A stretch of 64,000 nucleotides of DNA from CADEEN01 sp963783785 (GTDB lineage Bacteria; Pseudomonadota; Gammaproteobacteria; Burkholderiales; Burkholderiaceae_C), in contig CAWAOQ010000008.1 of assembly GCA_963783785.1 (NCBI GenBank), positions 86,273-150,272 on the forward strand, in the 5' to 3' direction. The notes under the pieces are model-generated. The model searched no databases. It saw only the letters and a program-made list of their open reading frames with translations, and had not been told where the DNA came from. Positions 10,772 to 20,470 of this stretch are shown in pieces (the first letter of the stretch is position 1; each line of letters opens with the position of its first letter). Made by a program: the position numbers and the translations under genes.

Positions 10772-11271
10772 CGGACGTGGCCACGCTGCTGTCGGGCCTG
10801 CCGCCGGTGGCCGGCCCGCGCACCCGCCTGCTCGTGCTCGGCAGCTTTCCCGGCGTGGCCTCGCTCGCGGCCGCGCAGTACTACGCGCATCCGCGCAACC
10901 ACTTCTGGCCGATCCTGTCGGCGCTGTGGGGCGTCGAGCTGGCATCCTTGCCGTATCGCGAGCGCCTGGCGCAATTGCAGCGCCATGGTCTCGGACTGTG
11001 GGACGTGTACGCGGCGTGCCGCCGCGAGGGCAGCCTCGACAGCGCGATCGAAGACGCGCAACCGAACGACCTCGCCGGGCTGGTGCGGCGCCTGCCGGCG
11101 CTGGTGGCGATCGCCCACAACGGCGGCGAGTCGGCGCGGGCGATGCGCCTGACACGCACGCTGGGCCTGCCGGTCCACCGCCTGCCGTCGACCAGCCCGG
11201 CCAACGCCAGCTGGTCGTTCGAGCGCAAGCTGGCGGCGTGGCGTGACGTGTTCGAATCGGCGGGGCTGTGA
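10768..11271 (+). CDS. DNA-deoxyinosine glycosylase-like (UDG superfamily, MUG-like) protein
   Basis: 167-residue uracil-DNA-glycosylase-fold protein of the clade with hypoxanthine (deoxyinosine) activity. The N-terminal active-site motif is seen as LVLGSFPGVASLAAAQYYAH, then HPRNHFWPIL, then GLWDVYAACRREGSLDSAI, and the C-terminal PSTSPANASWSF intercalation loop. These fit the family often annotated as DNA-deoxyinosine glycosylase. It removes deaminated bases to start base excision repair. Coupled to tatD upstream by ATGA and to the next gene by TGATG, which places a repair glycosylase with a putative repair nuclease. Confidence 0.86.
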   Translation: MTDVATLLSGLPPVAGPRTRLLVLGSFPGVASLAAAQYYAHPRNHFWPILSALWGVELASLPYRERLAQLQRHGLGLWDVYAACRREGSLDSAIEDAQPNDLAGLVRRLPALVAIAHNGGESARAMRLTRTLGLPVHRLPSTSPANASWSFERKLAAWRDVFESAGL

Positions 11272-12033
11272 TGACCACCACCGGGCTGCCCACCGCGACG
11301 ATCGCCGAGCACGACGGCCTGCGTACGCTGCACCTGGGCGACACGCCGTGGGTGCAGGGTGCGATGGATCTGCGCAAGCCCAGCGAGCTGGTGCTCGAGT
11401 ACGTGCAGCGGATGATGGCCTGGCTGCTGTGGCGCGAGAGCACCGAGGCGGCGCGCGGCCACGCCGTGCAGCTCGGCCTCGGCGCCGCGGCGATCACGCG
11501 CTTTTGCCACCAGGTGCTGCGCATGGACCGCGTCACCGCGGTCGAGCTGAATCCGGCGGTGATCGCCGCCTGCCGCCATGGCTTCCGGCTGCCGGCCGAC
11601 GATGCGCGGCTGGCGGTGCTGCAGCGCGATGCCGCCGCATGGGTCGAACGACGAGGCGAACCTGCAGACCGCACAGGTGCTCAACGTCGATCTCTACGAC
11701 CACGAGGCCGCCGCGCCGGTGCTCGACAGCGCCGCGTTCTATGCGGCCTGCCGCGGCACGCTCGCGCACGGTGGCGTGATGACTGTCAACCTGTTCGGCC
11801 GCGCGGCCAGCTTCGAGCGCAGCGCCGGGCACATCGCCGCCGCGTTCGGCCGCGACCAGGTCTGGAGCCTGCGGCCGACCCGCGAGGGCAACACGGTGGT
11901 GGTGGCCGCACGCGGCGTGGCCGTGCCCGACCGCGACGAGCTCATTGCGAGAGCCGCTACCATCGAGCGCCGATACGGCCTGCCGGCGCGCAAGTGGTTG
12001 CGCATGGTGCGGCCGCTGGCCCCGACCCGATGA
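11271..12033 (+). CDS. spermidine synthase-like methyltransferase-fold protein, frameshifted in this sequence
   Basis: About 253-residue SpeE-like protein with a SAM-type Rossmann fold. VQGAMDLRKPSELVLEYVQR resembles the spermidine-synthase gate region; QLGLGAAAITRF replaces the glycine-rich SAM loop and VTAVELNPAVI carries the acidic ribose-binding residue. Orphan members like this often lack polyamine synthase activity, so the substrate is open. One extra base lies between 11640 and 11660, where AAAWVE passes to NDEANLQTAQVLNVDLYDHE in another frame. Start could be ATG 11271 or GTG 11268; the ATG shares a base with the upstream stop. Its stop overlaps the natural ATG of the ATPase gene. Confidence 0.83.
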
Positions 12034-13836
12034 ACCCGACCCCGACCACCGACTCCGTCCCCCGGCCGCCTCGACTGGCGCGTGCTGCTGCAGTGGCTGC
12101 ACGACGATGGCCTGGTCGGCGACGATGAGACCGCACGGATCCGCGCACGCTTCGGTGCCGGCGACTCGAGCCAGCACCCGCTGGTGCGCCTGGGCGGCGC
12201 CAGCCTCACCGACGCGCGCAACGGCCGCGCGCTCGATGCCGAGGCCCTCACCGAGTGGCTGGCCGCACGGCTGGCGATGCCCTACCTGCGCATCGACCCG
12301 CTGAAGGTCGACGTCGCGCGCGTGGCCGACGTGATGTCGATCCGCTATGCCGAGACGCGGCGCGCGCTGCCGCTGGCTGTCGGCCTGCACGAGATCACGG
12401 TCGCCACCTGCGAGCCGCTCGATACCGCGTGGGTGGCCGAGATCGAGGCCCACACCAAGAAGCGGGTGCGGCTGGTGCTGGCGCATCCGCTCGAGTTGCA
12501 GCGCTACACGGCCGAGTTCTACTCGCTGTCGCGCTCGGTGCGCTCGGCGGTCAAGCGCGGCGAGACGGCGGCGCTGGCCAGCTTCGAGCAGCTGGTCGAG
12601 ATGGGCAAGAGCAACAAGCAGCTCGATGCCAACGACCAGGGCGTGGTGCAGATCGTCGACTGGTTGTGGCAGTACGCCTTCGACCAGCGCGCCAGCGACA
12701 TCCACCTCGAGCCGCGGCGCGAGATGGGCGTGATCCGTTTTCGCATCGACGGTGTGCTGCACACCGTCTACCAGGTGCCGATCACGGTGATGAACGCGAT
12801 GGTCGCGCGCATCAAGCTGCTCGGCCGCATGGACGTGGTCGAGAAGCGCCGCCCGCTCGACGGCCGCATCAAGACCGTGCGGCCTGCCGTCGACGGCGTG
12901 CCGGGCGGCGAAGTCGAGATGCGCCTGGCCACGCTGCCGACCGCGTTCGGCGAGAAGATGGTGATGCGCATCTTCGATCCCGACACGGTGGTCAAGGGCG
13001 TCGAGGCGCTGGGCTTCGGCGCGCGCGAAGCCGAGCGCTGGGCCGAACTGACGGCGCGGCCGCACGGCATCATCCTCGTCACCGGCCCCACCGGCAGCGG
13101 CAAGACGACCACGCTGTACGCGACGCTCAAACGGCTGGCGACCGAGGAGGTCAACGTCTGCACCATCGAAGATCCGATCGAGATGATCGAGCCGGCGTTC
13201 AACCAGACCCAGGTGCAGGCCGCGCTCGACCTGGGATTCGCCGAAGGCCTGCGTGCACTGATGCGGCAGGACCCGGACATCATCATGGTCGGCGAGATCC
13301 GCGACCTGGCCACCGCCGAGATGGCGATCCAGGCGGCGCTGACCGGCCACCTGGTGTTCTCGACCTTGCACACCAACGATGCCGCGAGCGCCGTCACGCG
13401 GCTGGTCGACCTCGGGGTGCCGCCCTACCTGATTTCGGCCACCGTGATCGGCGTGCTGGCGCAGCGCCTGGCGCGCACGCTGTGCCCGGCCTGCAAGCAG
13501 CGTGATACCGGTGCCGGCACGGCCACCGTGCTGGCCGATGCGCTGCAGCCGTGGAAACTGAAGGGCGCGCCGCGCGTGTACAAGCCGGTCGGTTGCCTCG
13601 AATGCCGCATGACGGGCTACCGCGGCCGCGCCGGGTTGTACGAGCTGATGCTGATGACCGACGCCGCGCGGGCACAGATCCACCCGGTGTTCGACGAAGA
13701 GGCGCTGCGCCGCCAGGCGGTTGCCGACGGCATGCACCCATTGCGCGCGGCCGGCGTGATGAAGGTCGCCGAGGGTGCCACGACGCTCGAGGAAGTGCTG
13801 CGCACGACGCCGGTCTGGCAGGCCGCGCGCGGCTGA
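12030..13836 (+). CDS. GspE/PilB-type secretion ATPase, frameshifted near its start in this sequence
   Basis: Type II secretion/type IV pilus assembly ATPase, about 601 residues. The N-terminal MshEN-like domain (LDWRVLLQWL onward) is followed by the catalytic domain: Walker A VTGPTGSGKTTTLYATL, Asp box, Walker B LRALMRQDPDIIMVGEIRD, His box FSTLHTNDAASAV, and the zinc-binding tetracysteine CPACK...CLEC. The natural ATG at 12030 overlaps the preceding stop (ATGA). An extra C in the C-run at 12058-12062 throws it out of frame (read as MNPTPTTDSV). If translation instead began at GTG 12082, little would be lost. No other Gsp or Pil gene is nearby. Confidence 0.9.
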
Positions 13837-13844
13837 CCGTTGCG

Positions 13845-13882
13845 CGCTGGCTGCACGGTGTTCGTGGAAACCACAGCCAGCG
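13845..13882 (+). terminator. inverted repeat after the ATPase gene
   Basis: Perfect 9-base arms CGCTGGCTG (13845-13853) and CAGCCAGCG (13874-13882) with a 20-base loop, starting nine bases after the ATPase stop. It could form a hairpin that ends the tatD-gspE transcript, but no T-run follows, so an intrinsic terminator is not demonstrated. Confidence 0.35.
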
Positions 13883-13940
13883 GGCCGTGGCCGCTGCCTA
13901 GAATGGGCCGGTCCGGCGCTGCCGGAGGAGGCACAGCAAC

Positions 13941-14412
13941 ATGAAGATCAAGAGCGAGCGCGACTTCTGGGCCGGCATGATGTTCCTGCTCGTCGGCATC
14001 GGCTTCGCGTGGGGTGCGACGACCTACAGCTTCGGCAGCTCGGCGCGTCCCGGCCCCGGCTACTTCCCGTTCGGCCTGGGTGTGTTGCTCGCGCTGCTCG
14101 GTGCGGTGGAGTTGTTCAAGGCGCTGACGATCGAGAGCGAAGGCGGTGATCCGATCGGCGGCATCGCCTGGAAGCCACTGATCGTGATCCTGTTCGCGGT
14201 CGGGCTGTTCGGCGTGGCATTGCCGCGGCTGGGCCTGGTGATCACGTTGCCGCTGATGGTGCTGATCTCCAGCTGGGCCAGCGACGAGTTCAGCTGGAAG
14301 GCCACCGTCGCCAACGCCGTGGTGCTGATCACGATGTCGCTGGCTGATCTTCATCAAGGGCCTCAGCCTGATCATTCCGTTGTGGCCGACGATCCTCGGC
14401 TTCGGCACCTGA
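13941..14412 (+). CDS. tctB: tripartite tricarboxylate transporter small membrane subunit TctB, frameshifted near its end
   Basis: Small membrane subunit of a TTT-family secondary carrier, about 156 residues with four predicted membrane segments. The N-terminal DFWAGMMFLLVG and SARPGPGYFPFGLG motif are typical of TctB. One extra G near 14341-14345 (CTG G CTG ATC) displaces the last helix; the restored frame reads LIFIKGLSLIIPLWPTILGF and stops at 14412. GGAGGAGG lies upstream of the ATG. TctA follows after 19 bases. The binding protein TctC is not in the window. Confidence 0.88.
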
Positions 14413-14431
14413 ACGCCGACGGACGCCCATC

Positions 14432-15950
14432 ATGGAACTGATCAACAACCTCGCGCTCGGCTTCGGCGTCGCGTTCACCTGGATCAATCTGCTGTATGCC
14501 TTCGGCGGTGCGCTGCTTGGCACGCTGATCGGCGTGCTGCCGGGCCTCGGCCCGGTGGCGACGATCGCGATGCTGCTGCCCAGCATCTACGCGCTCGACG
14601 CGACACCGGCACTGATCATGCTGGCCGGCATCTACTATGGTGCGCAGTACGGCGGCTCGACCACCGCGATCCTGATCAACGTGCCGGGCGAATCGAGCTC
14701 GGTGGTGACGGCGATCGACGGCTACGCGATGGCGCAGAAAGGGGCGAGCCGGGGCCGCGCTCGCGGCGGCGGGCCTGGGCTCGTTCTTCGCCGGTTGCGT
14801 CGGCACCATCGTCATCGCCGCCTTCGCGCCGCCGCTGACCGAGCTGGCCTTCAAGTTCGGCCCGGCCGAGTACTTCTCGCTGATGGTGCTGGGCCTGATC
14901 GGCGCGGTGGTGCTGGCCTCGGGGTCGTTGATCAAGGCCATCGCGATGATCCTGCTGGGCCTGCTGCTCGGCCAGATCAACACCGACGTGATCTCCGGCG
15001 TGCCGCGCTACAGCTTCGACATCCCCGAGCTGACCGACGGCATCGGTTTCGTGACCATCGCGATGGGCATCTTCGGCTTCGGCGAGATCATCGCCAACCT
15101 CGGCCGGCCGGCCGAGCACCGCGAGGTCTTCACCAAGGACGTGAAGGGCCTGTGGCCGACCAAGCAGGACTTCATGGACGCCTGGCCGGCCGTGCTGCGC
15201 GGCACCGCGCTGGGCTCGATCCTCGGCGTGCTGCCGGGCGGCGGCGCGCTGCTGGCAGCGTTCGCGGCCTACACGCTGGAGAAGAAGTCGCGCGGCCGTG
15301 CCGACGAGGTGCCGTTCGGCCAGGGCAACATCCGCGGCGTCGCCGGCCCGGAGAGTGCCAACAACGCCGGCGCGCAGACGTCGTTCATCCCGATGCTGAC
15401 GCTGGGCATCCCGCCCAATGCGGTGATGGCGCTGATGGTCGGCGCGATGACGATCAAGGGCATCCAGCCCGGCCCGCAGGTGATGACCAGCAACCCGGAG
15501 CTGTTCTGGGGCCTGATCGCCAGCATGTGGGTCGGCAACGCGATGCTGGTGATCCTGAACCTGCCGCTGATCGGCATCTGGATCAAGCTGCTGACGGTGC
15601 CGTACCGCCTGCTCTATCCGGCGATCCTGAGTTTCTGCTGCATCGGCCTGTACACGCTCAACAACAACAACTTCGACGTCTACATGGCGGTGCTGTTCGG
15701 CGTCGTCGGCTATGTCTTCTACAAGCTGCACTGCGAGCCGGCACCACTGCTGCTGGGCTTCATCCTCGGGCCGATGATGGAAGAGAACCTGCGCCGCGCA
15801 TTGCTGCTGTCGCGCGGCGACTGGACCACCTTCGCCACCCGCCCGCTGTCGGCCGGGCTGCTCGCCGGCGCGGTGCTGATGATCGTCGTCGTGACGCTGC
15901 CGTCGATCAGGAAGAAGCGCGAGGAGGCGTTCCAGGACGAAGAAGCCTGA
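14432..15950 (+). CDS. tctA: tripartite tricarboxylate transporter large permease TctA, frameshifted once
   Basis: Large permease of the same TTT transporter, about 505 residues with ten to twelve membrane helices; it imports a carboxylate using the ion gradient. Family hallmarks are GVLPGLGPVATIAMLLP near residue 35, IYYGAQYGGSTTAILINVPG, the second PG repeat LGVLPGGGALLAAFAAY and PFGQGNIRGVAGPESANNA. One extra base in the AAAGGGG run at 14738-14744 breaks the frame; restored it reads MAQKGRAGAALAAAGLGSFF. pobA begins seven bases after the stop, which hints that the substrate is an aromatic acid. Confidence 0.9.
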
Positions 15951-15957
15951 GCCGGCC

Positions 15958-17154
15958 ATGGCCTCGACGGCGCTGCGCACCCAGGTCGCCATCGTCGGCG
16001 CCGGCCCCTCGGGGCTGCTGCTGGGCCAGTTGCTGCACAAGGCCGGCGTCGACAACGTCATCGTCGAGCGGCAGAGCGCCGACTACGTGCTCGGCCGCAT
16101 CCGCGCCGGCGTGCTCGAGCAGACCACGGTCGACTTGCTCGACCAGGCCGGTGTCGGCGCGCGCATGCATGCCGAGGGCATGGTGCACCACGGCTTCGAG
16201 CTGTGCTTCGGCGGCGCGCGCCACCGCATCGATCTGCAGGGCCTCACCGGCGGCAAGCAGGTGATGGTCTACGGGCAGACCGAGGTCACGCGCGACCTGA
16301 TGGCCGCGCGCGCGGCGGCGGGGCTGGCCACGGTCTACGAGGCCAGCGATGTCGCGCCGCACGATTTCGACGGCACCGCGCCACGCCTGACCTACAGCCA
16401 TGATGGCCGGCCGCACGAGTTGCGCTCGGACTTCATCGCCGGCTGCGACGGCTACCACGGCGCGTGTCGCGCCAGCGTGCCGCCGCATTCGCTGGCCATC
16501 TTCGAGAAGGTCTATCCGTTCGGCTGGCTGGGGGTGCTGGCCGACACGCCGCCGGTGTCGCCCGAGCTGATCTACTCGAACCACGAGCGCGGCTTCGCGC
16601 TGTGCTCGATGCGCTCGCCGACACGCACGCGCTACTACGTGCAGTGCTCGCTGCACGACAAGGTCGAGGATTGGAGCGACCAGATGTTCTGGGACGAGTT
16701 GCGCCGTCGCCTGGACCCTGCCGCCGCCGAATCGCTGGTCACCGGCCCGTCGATCGAGAAGAGCATTGCCCCGCTGCGCAGCTTCGTGGCCGAGCCGATG
16801 CGCTTCGGTCGCCTGTTCCTGGCCGGCGACGCAGCGCACATCGTGCCGCCCACCGGCGCCAAGGGCCTGAACCTGGCCGCCTCCGACGTGCACTACCTGT
16901 CGCGGGCGTTGATCGAACACTACGCCGACCAGAGCGATGCCGGCATCGACCACTACTCGGCGCGCTGCCTGGCGCGCATCTGGAAGGCCGAGCGCTTCTC
17001 GTGGTGGATGACCTCGCTGCTGCACAAGTTTCCCGAGGCCGGCGCCATCGGGCAGCGGCTGCAACGCGCCGAGCTCGACTACCTGGTCGGCTCGCGCGCC
17101 GCGGCGACGGCACTGGCCGAGAACTACGTCGGCTTGCCGTTCGACAACGCCTGA
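15958..17154 (+). CDS. pobA: 4-hydroxybenzoate 3-monooxygenase
   Basis: FAD- and NAD(P)H-dependent flavoprotein hydroxylase converting 4-hydroxybenzoate to protocatechuate, the entry step to the beta-ketoadipate or 4,5-cleavage pathways. The FAD site GAGPSGLLLG is near residue 13, GRIRAGVLEQ follows, the central FIAGCDGYHGACR motif binds FAD/NAD(P)H, and GRLFLAGDAAHIVPPTGAKG is the second FAD site. Length 398 residues matches PobA (about 394). It lies between tctBA and an MFS exporter on the same strand, with spacings of 7 and -1 bases. No PobR-type regulator is adjacent. Confidence 0.95.
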   Translation: MASTALRTQVAIVGAGPSGLLLGQLLHKAGVDNVIVERQSADYVLGRIRAGVLEQTTVDLLDQAGVGARMHAEGMVHHGFELCFGGARHRIDLQGLTGGKQVMVYGQTEVTRDLMAARAAAGLATVYEASDVAPHDFDGTAPRLTYSHDGRPHELRSDFIAGCDGYHGACRASVPPHSLAIFEKVYPFGWLGVLADTPPVSPELIYSNHERGFALCSMRSPTRTRYYVQCSLHDKVEDWSDQMFWDELRRRLDPAAAESLVTGPSIEKSIAPLRSFVAEPMRFGRLFLAGDAAHIVPPTGAKGLNLAASDVHYLSRALIEHYADQSDAGIDHYSARCLARIWKAERFSWWMTSLLHKFPEAGAIGQRLQRAELDYLVGSRAAATALAENYVGLPFDNA

Positions 17155-18773
17155 TGACCCTGCTGCGCCAGCTCGCAGGCGCCCCCGCGCTGGCGCCGCT
17201 GAAGGACCGCACCTTCCGCATGCTGTGGCTGGCCTGGCTGGCCGCCAACATGACGATGTGGATGAACGACGTGGCGGCGGCCTGGCTGATGACCACGCTG
17301 ACCACCAGCCCGGTGATGGTGGCGCTGGTGCAGACGGCCTCGACGCTGCCGGTGTTCCTGCTCGGGCTGCCCAGCGGCGCGATGGCCGACATCCTCGACC
17401 GCCGGCGCTACTTCGCCACGACCCAGCTGTGGGTCTCGATCAACGCGCTGGTGCTGGCGGCACTGTCTCTGGCCGATGCCCTGACGGCCAACCTGCTGCT
17501 GGTGCTGACCTTCGTCAACGGCATCGGCCTGGCGATGCGCTGGCCGGTGTTCGCGGCCATCGTGCCCGACGTGGTGCCGCGCGCGCAGCTCTCGCCGGCG
17601 ATTGCACTCAACGGCATCGCGATGAACCTGTCGCGGGTCATCGGCCCGGTGCTGGCGGGCGCATTGCTGGCGGTGTTCAGCAGCGCGGCGGTGTTCGTGC
17701 TCAACGCGCTGCTGGCCGGCATCGCGTTCACGCTGATCCTGCGCTGGAAGCACCAACCCAAGGCCAGCGCGCTGCCGGGCGAACGCTTCGTCGGCGCCAT
17801 GCGCGTCGGCCTGAACTACGCGCTGCAATCGCCGCGGCTGAAGGTCATCCTGCTGCGCGTGTTCCTGTTCTTCCTGCAGTCCACCGCGTTGCTGGCGCTG
17901 CTGCCGCTGGTGGCCAGGCGGCTGCACGGCGGCGGGCCGGGCACCTTCACGGTGATGCTGGCGTGCCTGGGCCTGGGCGCCATCTTCGCGGCGTTTCGCT
18001 TCCCGCACTGGCGCGCGCGCTACTCGCGCGACCAGTTCGTGCTGGTGGGCACGTTGGTGCAGGCCGCGCTGGCGGTGCTGATCGTCTACGTGCCCGAGCT
18101 GTGGCTGGCGCTGCCGGCGATGGCGCTGGTCGGCATGGCCTGGATCTCGGTGGCCAACTCGCTGACGATCTCGGCACAGATGGCGCTGCCCGACTGGGTG
18201 CGCGCGCGCGGCATGTCGATCTACCAGATGGCACTGATGGGCGGCTCGGCAGCCGGCTCGCTGCTGTGGGGCTGGGTGGCCGACTGGACCAGCGTGGCCA
18301 CCTCGGTGGCGTGCGCATCGGTGTTCGGCGTGGTGGTGTTGGTGGCGCTGCGCCGGCTGACGATCGAGGGCGGCGCCGATCCCGACTTCAGCCCGGCGCC
18401 GCTGGCCAACACCATCGAGCCGCCGGTCGGCGTCGAGGCCGAGGACGGGCCGGTGATGGTGACGGTGGAGTACCTGATCGACCCGGCGCGCGCCGCCGAG
18501 TTCGCCGAGGTCATGCAGCGCACCCGCCGTGCACGCCTGCGCCAGGGTGCGCTGTCGTGGGGGCTGTTCCGCGACGCGGCCCAGCCCAGCCGCGTGATCG
18601 AGTACTTCGTCGACGAGAACTGGGTCGAGCACCAGCGCCGGCTCGAACGGTTCTCGGCGTTCGATGCCGGCTTGCGCGAACAGCGGCTGGCGTTTCATCT
18701 CGGCGACGAACCGCCTCGCGTCAAGCGCTTCGTCGCGCAGTCGCTGGACCTGCCGCCAGACCTGCCTGCCTGA
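17154..18773 (+). CDS. MFS transporter (EntS-like, MFS_3) with extra C-terminal ABM-like domain
   Basis: Major-facilitator protein of the MFS_3/EntS type, 539 residues. Membrane helices fill about residues 20-410, with the typical loop LPSGAMADILDRRRY and RWPVFAAIVPDVVPR. After a linker, about 110 soluble residues from VMVTVEYLIDPARAAEFAEV to the end resemble a dimeric alpha/beta-barrel (antibiotic-biosynthesis-monooxygenase-like) domain, ending VKRFVAQSLDL. Such fusions occur in some proteobacterial MFS proteins. The ATG shares a base with the pobA stop, so it is translated with pobA and may export an aromatic compound or relieve its toxicity; the substrate is unknown. Confidence 0.85.
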   Translation: MTLLRQLAGAPALAPLKDRTFRMLWLAWLAANMTMWMNDVAAAWLMTTLTTSPVMVALVQTASTLPVFLLGLPSGAMADILDRRRYFATTQLWVSINALVLAALSLADALTANLLLVLTFVNGIGLAMRWPVFAAIVPDVVPRAQLSPAIALNGIAMNLSRVIGPVLAGALLAVFSSAAVFVLNALLAGIAFTLILRWKHQPKASALPGERFVGAMRVGLNYALQSPRLKVILLRVFLFFLQSTALLALLPLVARRLHGGGPGTFTVMLACLGLGAIFAAFRFPHWRARYSRDQFVLVGTLVQAALAVLIVYVPELWLALPAMALVGMAWISVANSLTISAQMALPDWVRARGMSIYQMALMGGSAAGSLLWGWVADWTSVATSVACASVFGVVVLVALRRLTIEGGADPDFSPAPLANTIEPPVGVEAEDGPVMVTVEYLIDPARAAEFAEVMQRTRRARLRQGALSWGLFRDAAQPSRVIEYFVDENWVEHQRRLERFSAFDAGLREQRLAFHLGDEPPRVKRFVAQSLDLPPDLPA

Positions 18774-18825
18774 ATCGGGGTGCGATGATCGCCGCTGATT
18801 CGAGCCCAACCCGCCCCCTGCAACC

Positions 18826-20448
18826 ATGAAGCAATTCGACTACAGCCAACCCTATGCCAGCGCCCGGTTGCCGGTGTTCGCTCGCAACATCGTCGCCACC
18901 TCGCACCCGCTCGCGGCGCAAGCCGGCCTGCGCATGCTGGCTGCCGGCGGCAATGCGGTGGACGCCGCGATCGCCACTGCCGCGTGCATGACGATCGTGG
19001 AGCCGTGCAGCAACGGCCTGGGCTCCGACGCGTTCTGCATCCTGTGGGACGGCGCGCGGCTGCACGGCCTCAACGCCAGCGGCCCGGCGCCAGCGGCATG
19101 GACACGCGACTACTTCGTGCGCAAGTACGGCGACGGCGCCACCGCACCGCCACAGCGCGGCTGGGATTCGGTCAGCGTGCCAGGCGCGATCGCCGCGTGG
19201 GCTGCGCTGTCGCAGCGCTTCGGCAAGTTGCCGTTCGCCGACCTGATGGCCCCGGCGGCCGACATCGCCGAGCGCGGCTATGCGGTGCCGGTGGTGGTGC
19301 AGCAGAAGTGGACGATGGCGTCGAAGGTGGCCGACCTGGTCACCGGCCCGGGCTACGCCGAGACCTTCCTGCCCAACGGCCGCCCGCCCGCGGTCGGCGA
19401 GCGTTTCACGATGCCGCATGCGGCGCGTGCGTTGCGGCTGATCGGGGCGACCCGGGGCGAAGCTTTCTATCGTGGCGAGATCGCCGCGGCCCTCGCGGCC
19501 TGGGCGCGCCGGCATGGCGGTGCAATGACCGCGGCCGATCTGGCGGACTACCGGCCCGAATGGGTCGAGCCGCTGGCGCAGGACTATCGTGGCCACACGC
19601 TGCACGAGATCCCGCCCAACGGCCAGGGCATGGCGGCGCAGATGGCGCTGGGCATGCTCGAGCACTTCGACCTGGCGTCGCTGCCGATCGACGGCGCGGC
19701 CAGCCAACACCTGCAGATCGAGGCGATGAAGCTGGCGTTCGCCGATGTCTACCGCTTCGTGGCCGATCCGCGACACATGGAGGGCCCGGCGTCGATGCTG
19801 CTCGATGCGCAGTACCTGGCCTCGCGCGCCAGGCTGATCGACCCGCAGCGCGCGCAGGTCTTCGGCCCGGGTTACGGCATCAAGGGCGGCACGATCTACC
19901 TCAGCGCCGCCGATGAGAGCGGCATGATGGTCAGCTTCATCCAGAGCAACTACATGGGCTTTGGCTCGGGCGTGGTCGAGCCGACATTCGGCGTCAGCCT
20001 GCAGAACCGCGGCCACGGTTTCTCGCTCGACGCGAAGAGCCCGAATGTCGTCGCGCCGGGCAAGCGACCGTTCCACACCATCATCCCCGGCTTCCTGACG
20101 AAGGGCGGCCGGCCGCTGATGAGCTTTGGCGTGATGGGCGGCAACATGCAACCGCAGGGCCACATCCAGACGCTGGTGCGCATGCTCGACCACGGCCAGA
20201 ACCTGCAGGCGGCCTGCGATGCGCCGCGCTGGCGCTTCAACCACGGGCTGGAGATCAACGTCGAGCGCGCGATGCCCGCCGCCACGCGCGATGCGCTGAG
20301 CGCGATGGGGCACCAGATCGTCGGCCTCGACGACAGCTACATGGATTTCGGTGCCGGCCAGTTCATCTGGCGCCTGGGCGACCCGGCGATCGAGGGCTAC
20401 GTGGCGGCGAGCGATCCCCGGCGCGACGGCGCCGCGGTGGGCTTCTGA
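18826..20448 (+). CDS. gamma-glutamyltransferase family protein (Ntn hydrolase)
   Basis: 540-residue GGT-family Ntn hydrolase that should cleave itself into two subunits. The new N-terminal catalytic residue would be Thr356 in KGGTIYLSAAD, followed by SFIQSNYMGFGSG and later GVMGGNMQPQGH, which match the family's small subunit. The start MKQFDYSQPYASARLP carries no signal peptide, so it appears cytoplasmic, unlike periplasmic E. coli Ggt. Substrate could be glutathione, a gamma-glutamyl compound or an acyl amide. It lies 52 bases after the MFS gene, and the next gene follows within about 20 bases. Confidence 0.9.
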   Translation: MKQFDYSQPYASARLPVFARNIVATSHPLAAQAGLRMLAAGGNAVDAAIATAACMTIVEPCSNGLGSDAFCILWDGARLHGLNASGPAPAAWTRDYFVRKYGDGATAPPQRGWDSVSVPGAIAAWAALSQRFGKLPFADLMAPAADIAERGYAVPVVVQQKWTMASKVADLVTGPGYAETFLPNGRPPAVGERFTMPHAARALRLIGATRGEAFYRGEIAAALAAWARRHGGAMTAADLADYRPEWVEPLAQDYRGHTLHEIPPNGQGMAAQMALGMLEHFDLASLPIDGAASQHLQIEAMKLAFADVYRFVADPRHMEGPASMLLDAQYLASRARLIDPQRAQVFGPGYGIKGGTIYLSAADESGMMVSFIQSNYMGFGSGVVEPTFGVSLQNRGHGFSLDAKSPNVVAPGKRPFHTIIPGFLTKGGRPLMSFGVMGGNMQPQGHIQTLVRMLDHGQNLQAACDAPRWRFNHGLEINVERAMPAATRDALSAMGHQIVGLDDSYMDFGAGQFIWRLGDPAIEGYVAASDPRRDGAAVGF

Positions 20449-20470
20449 CGTTGCGCGCGGGCCGGCCTCG

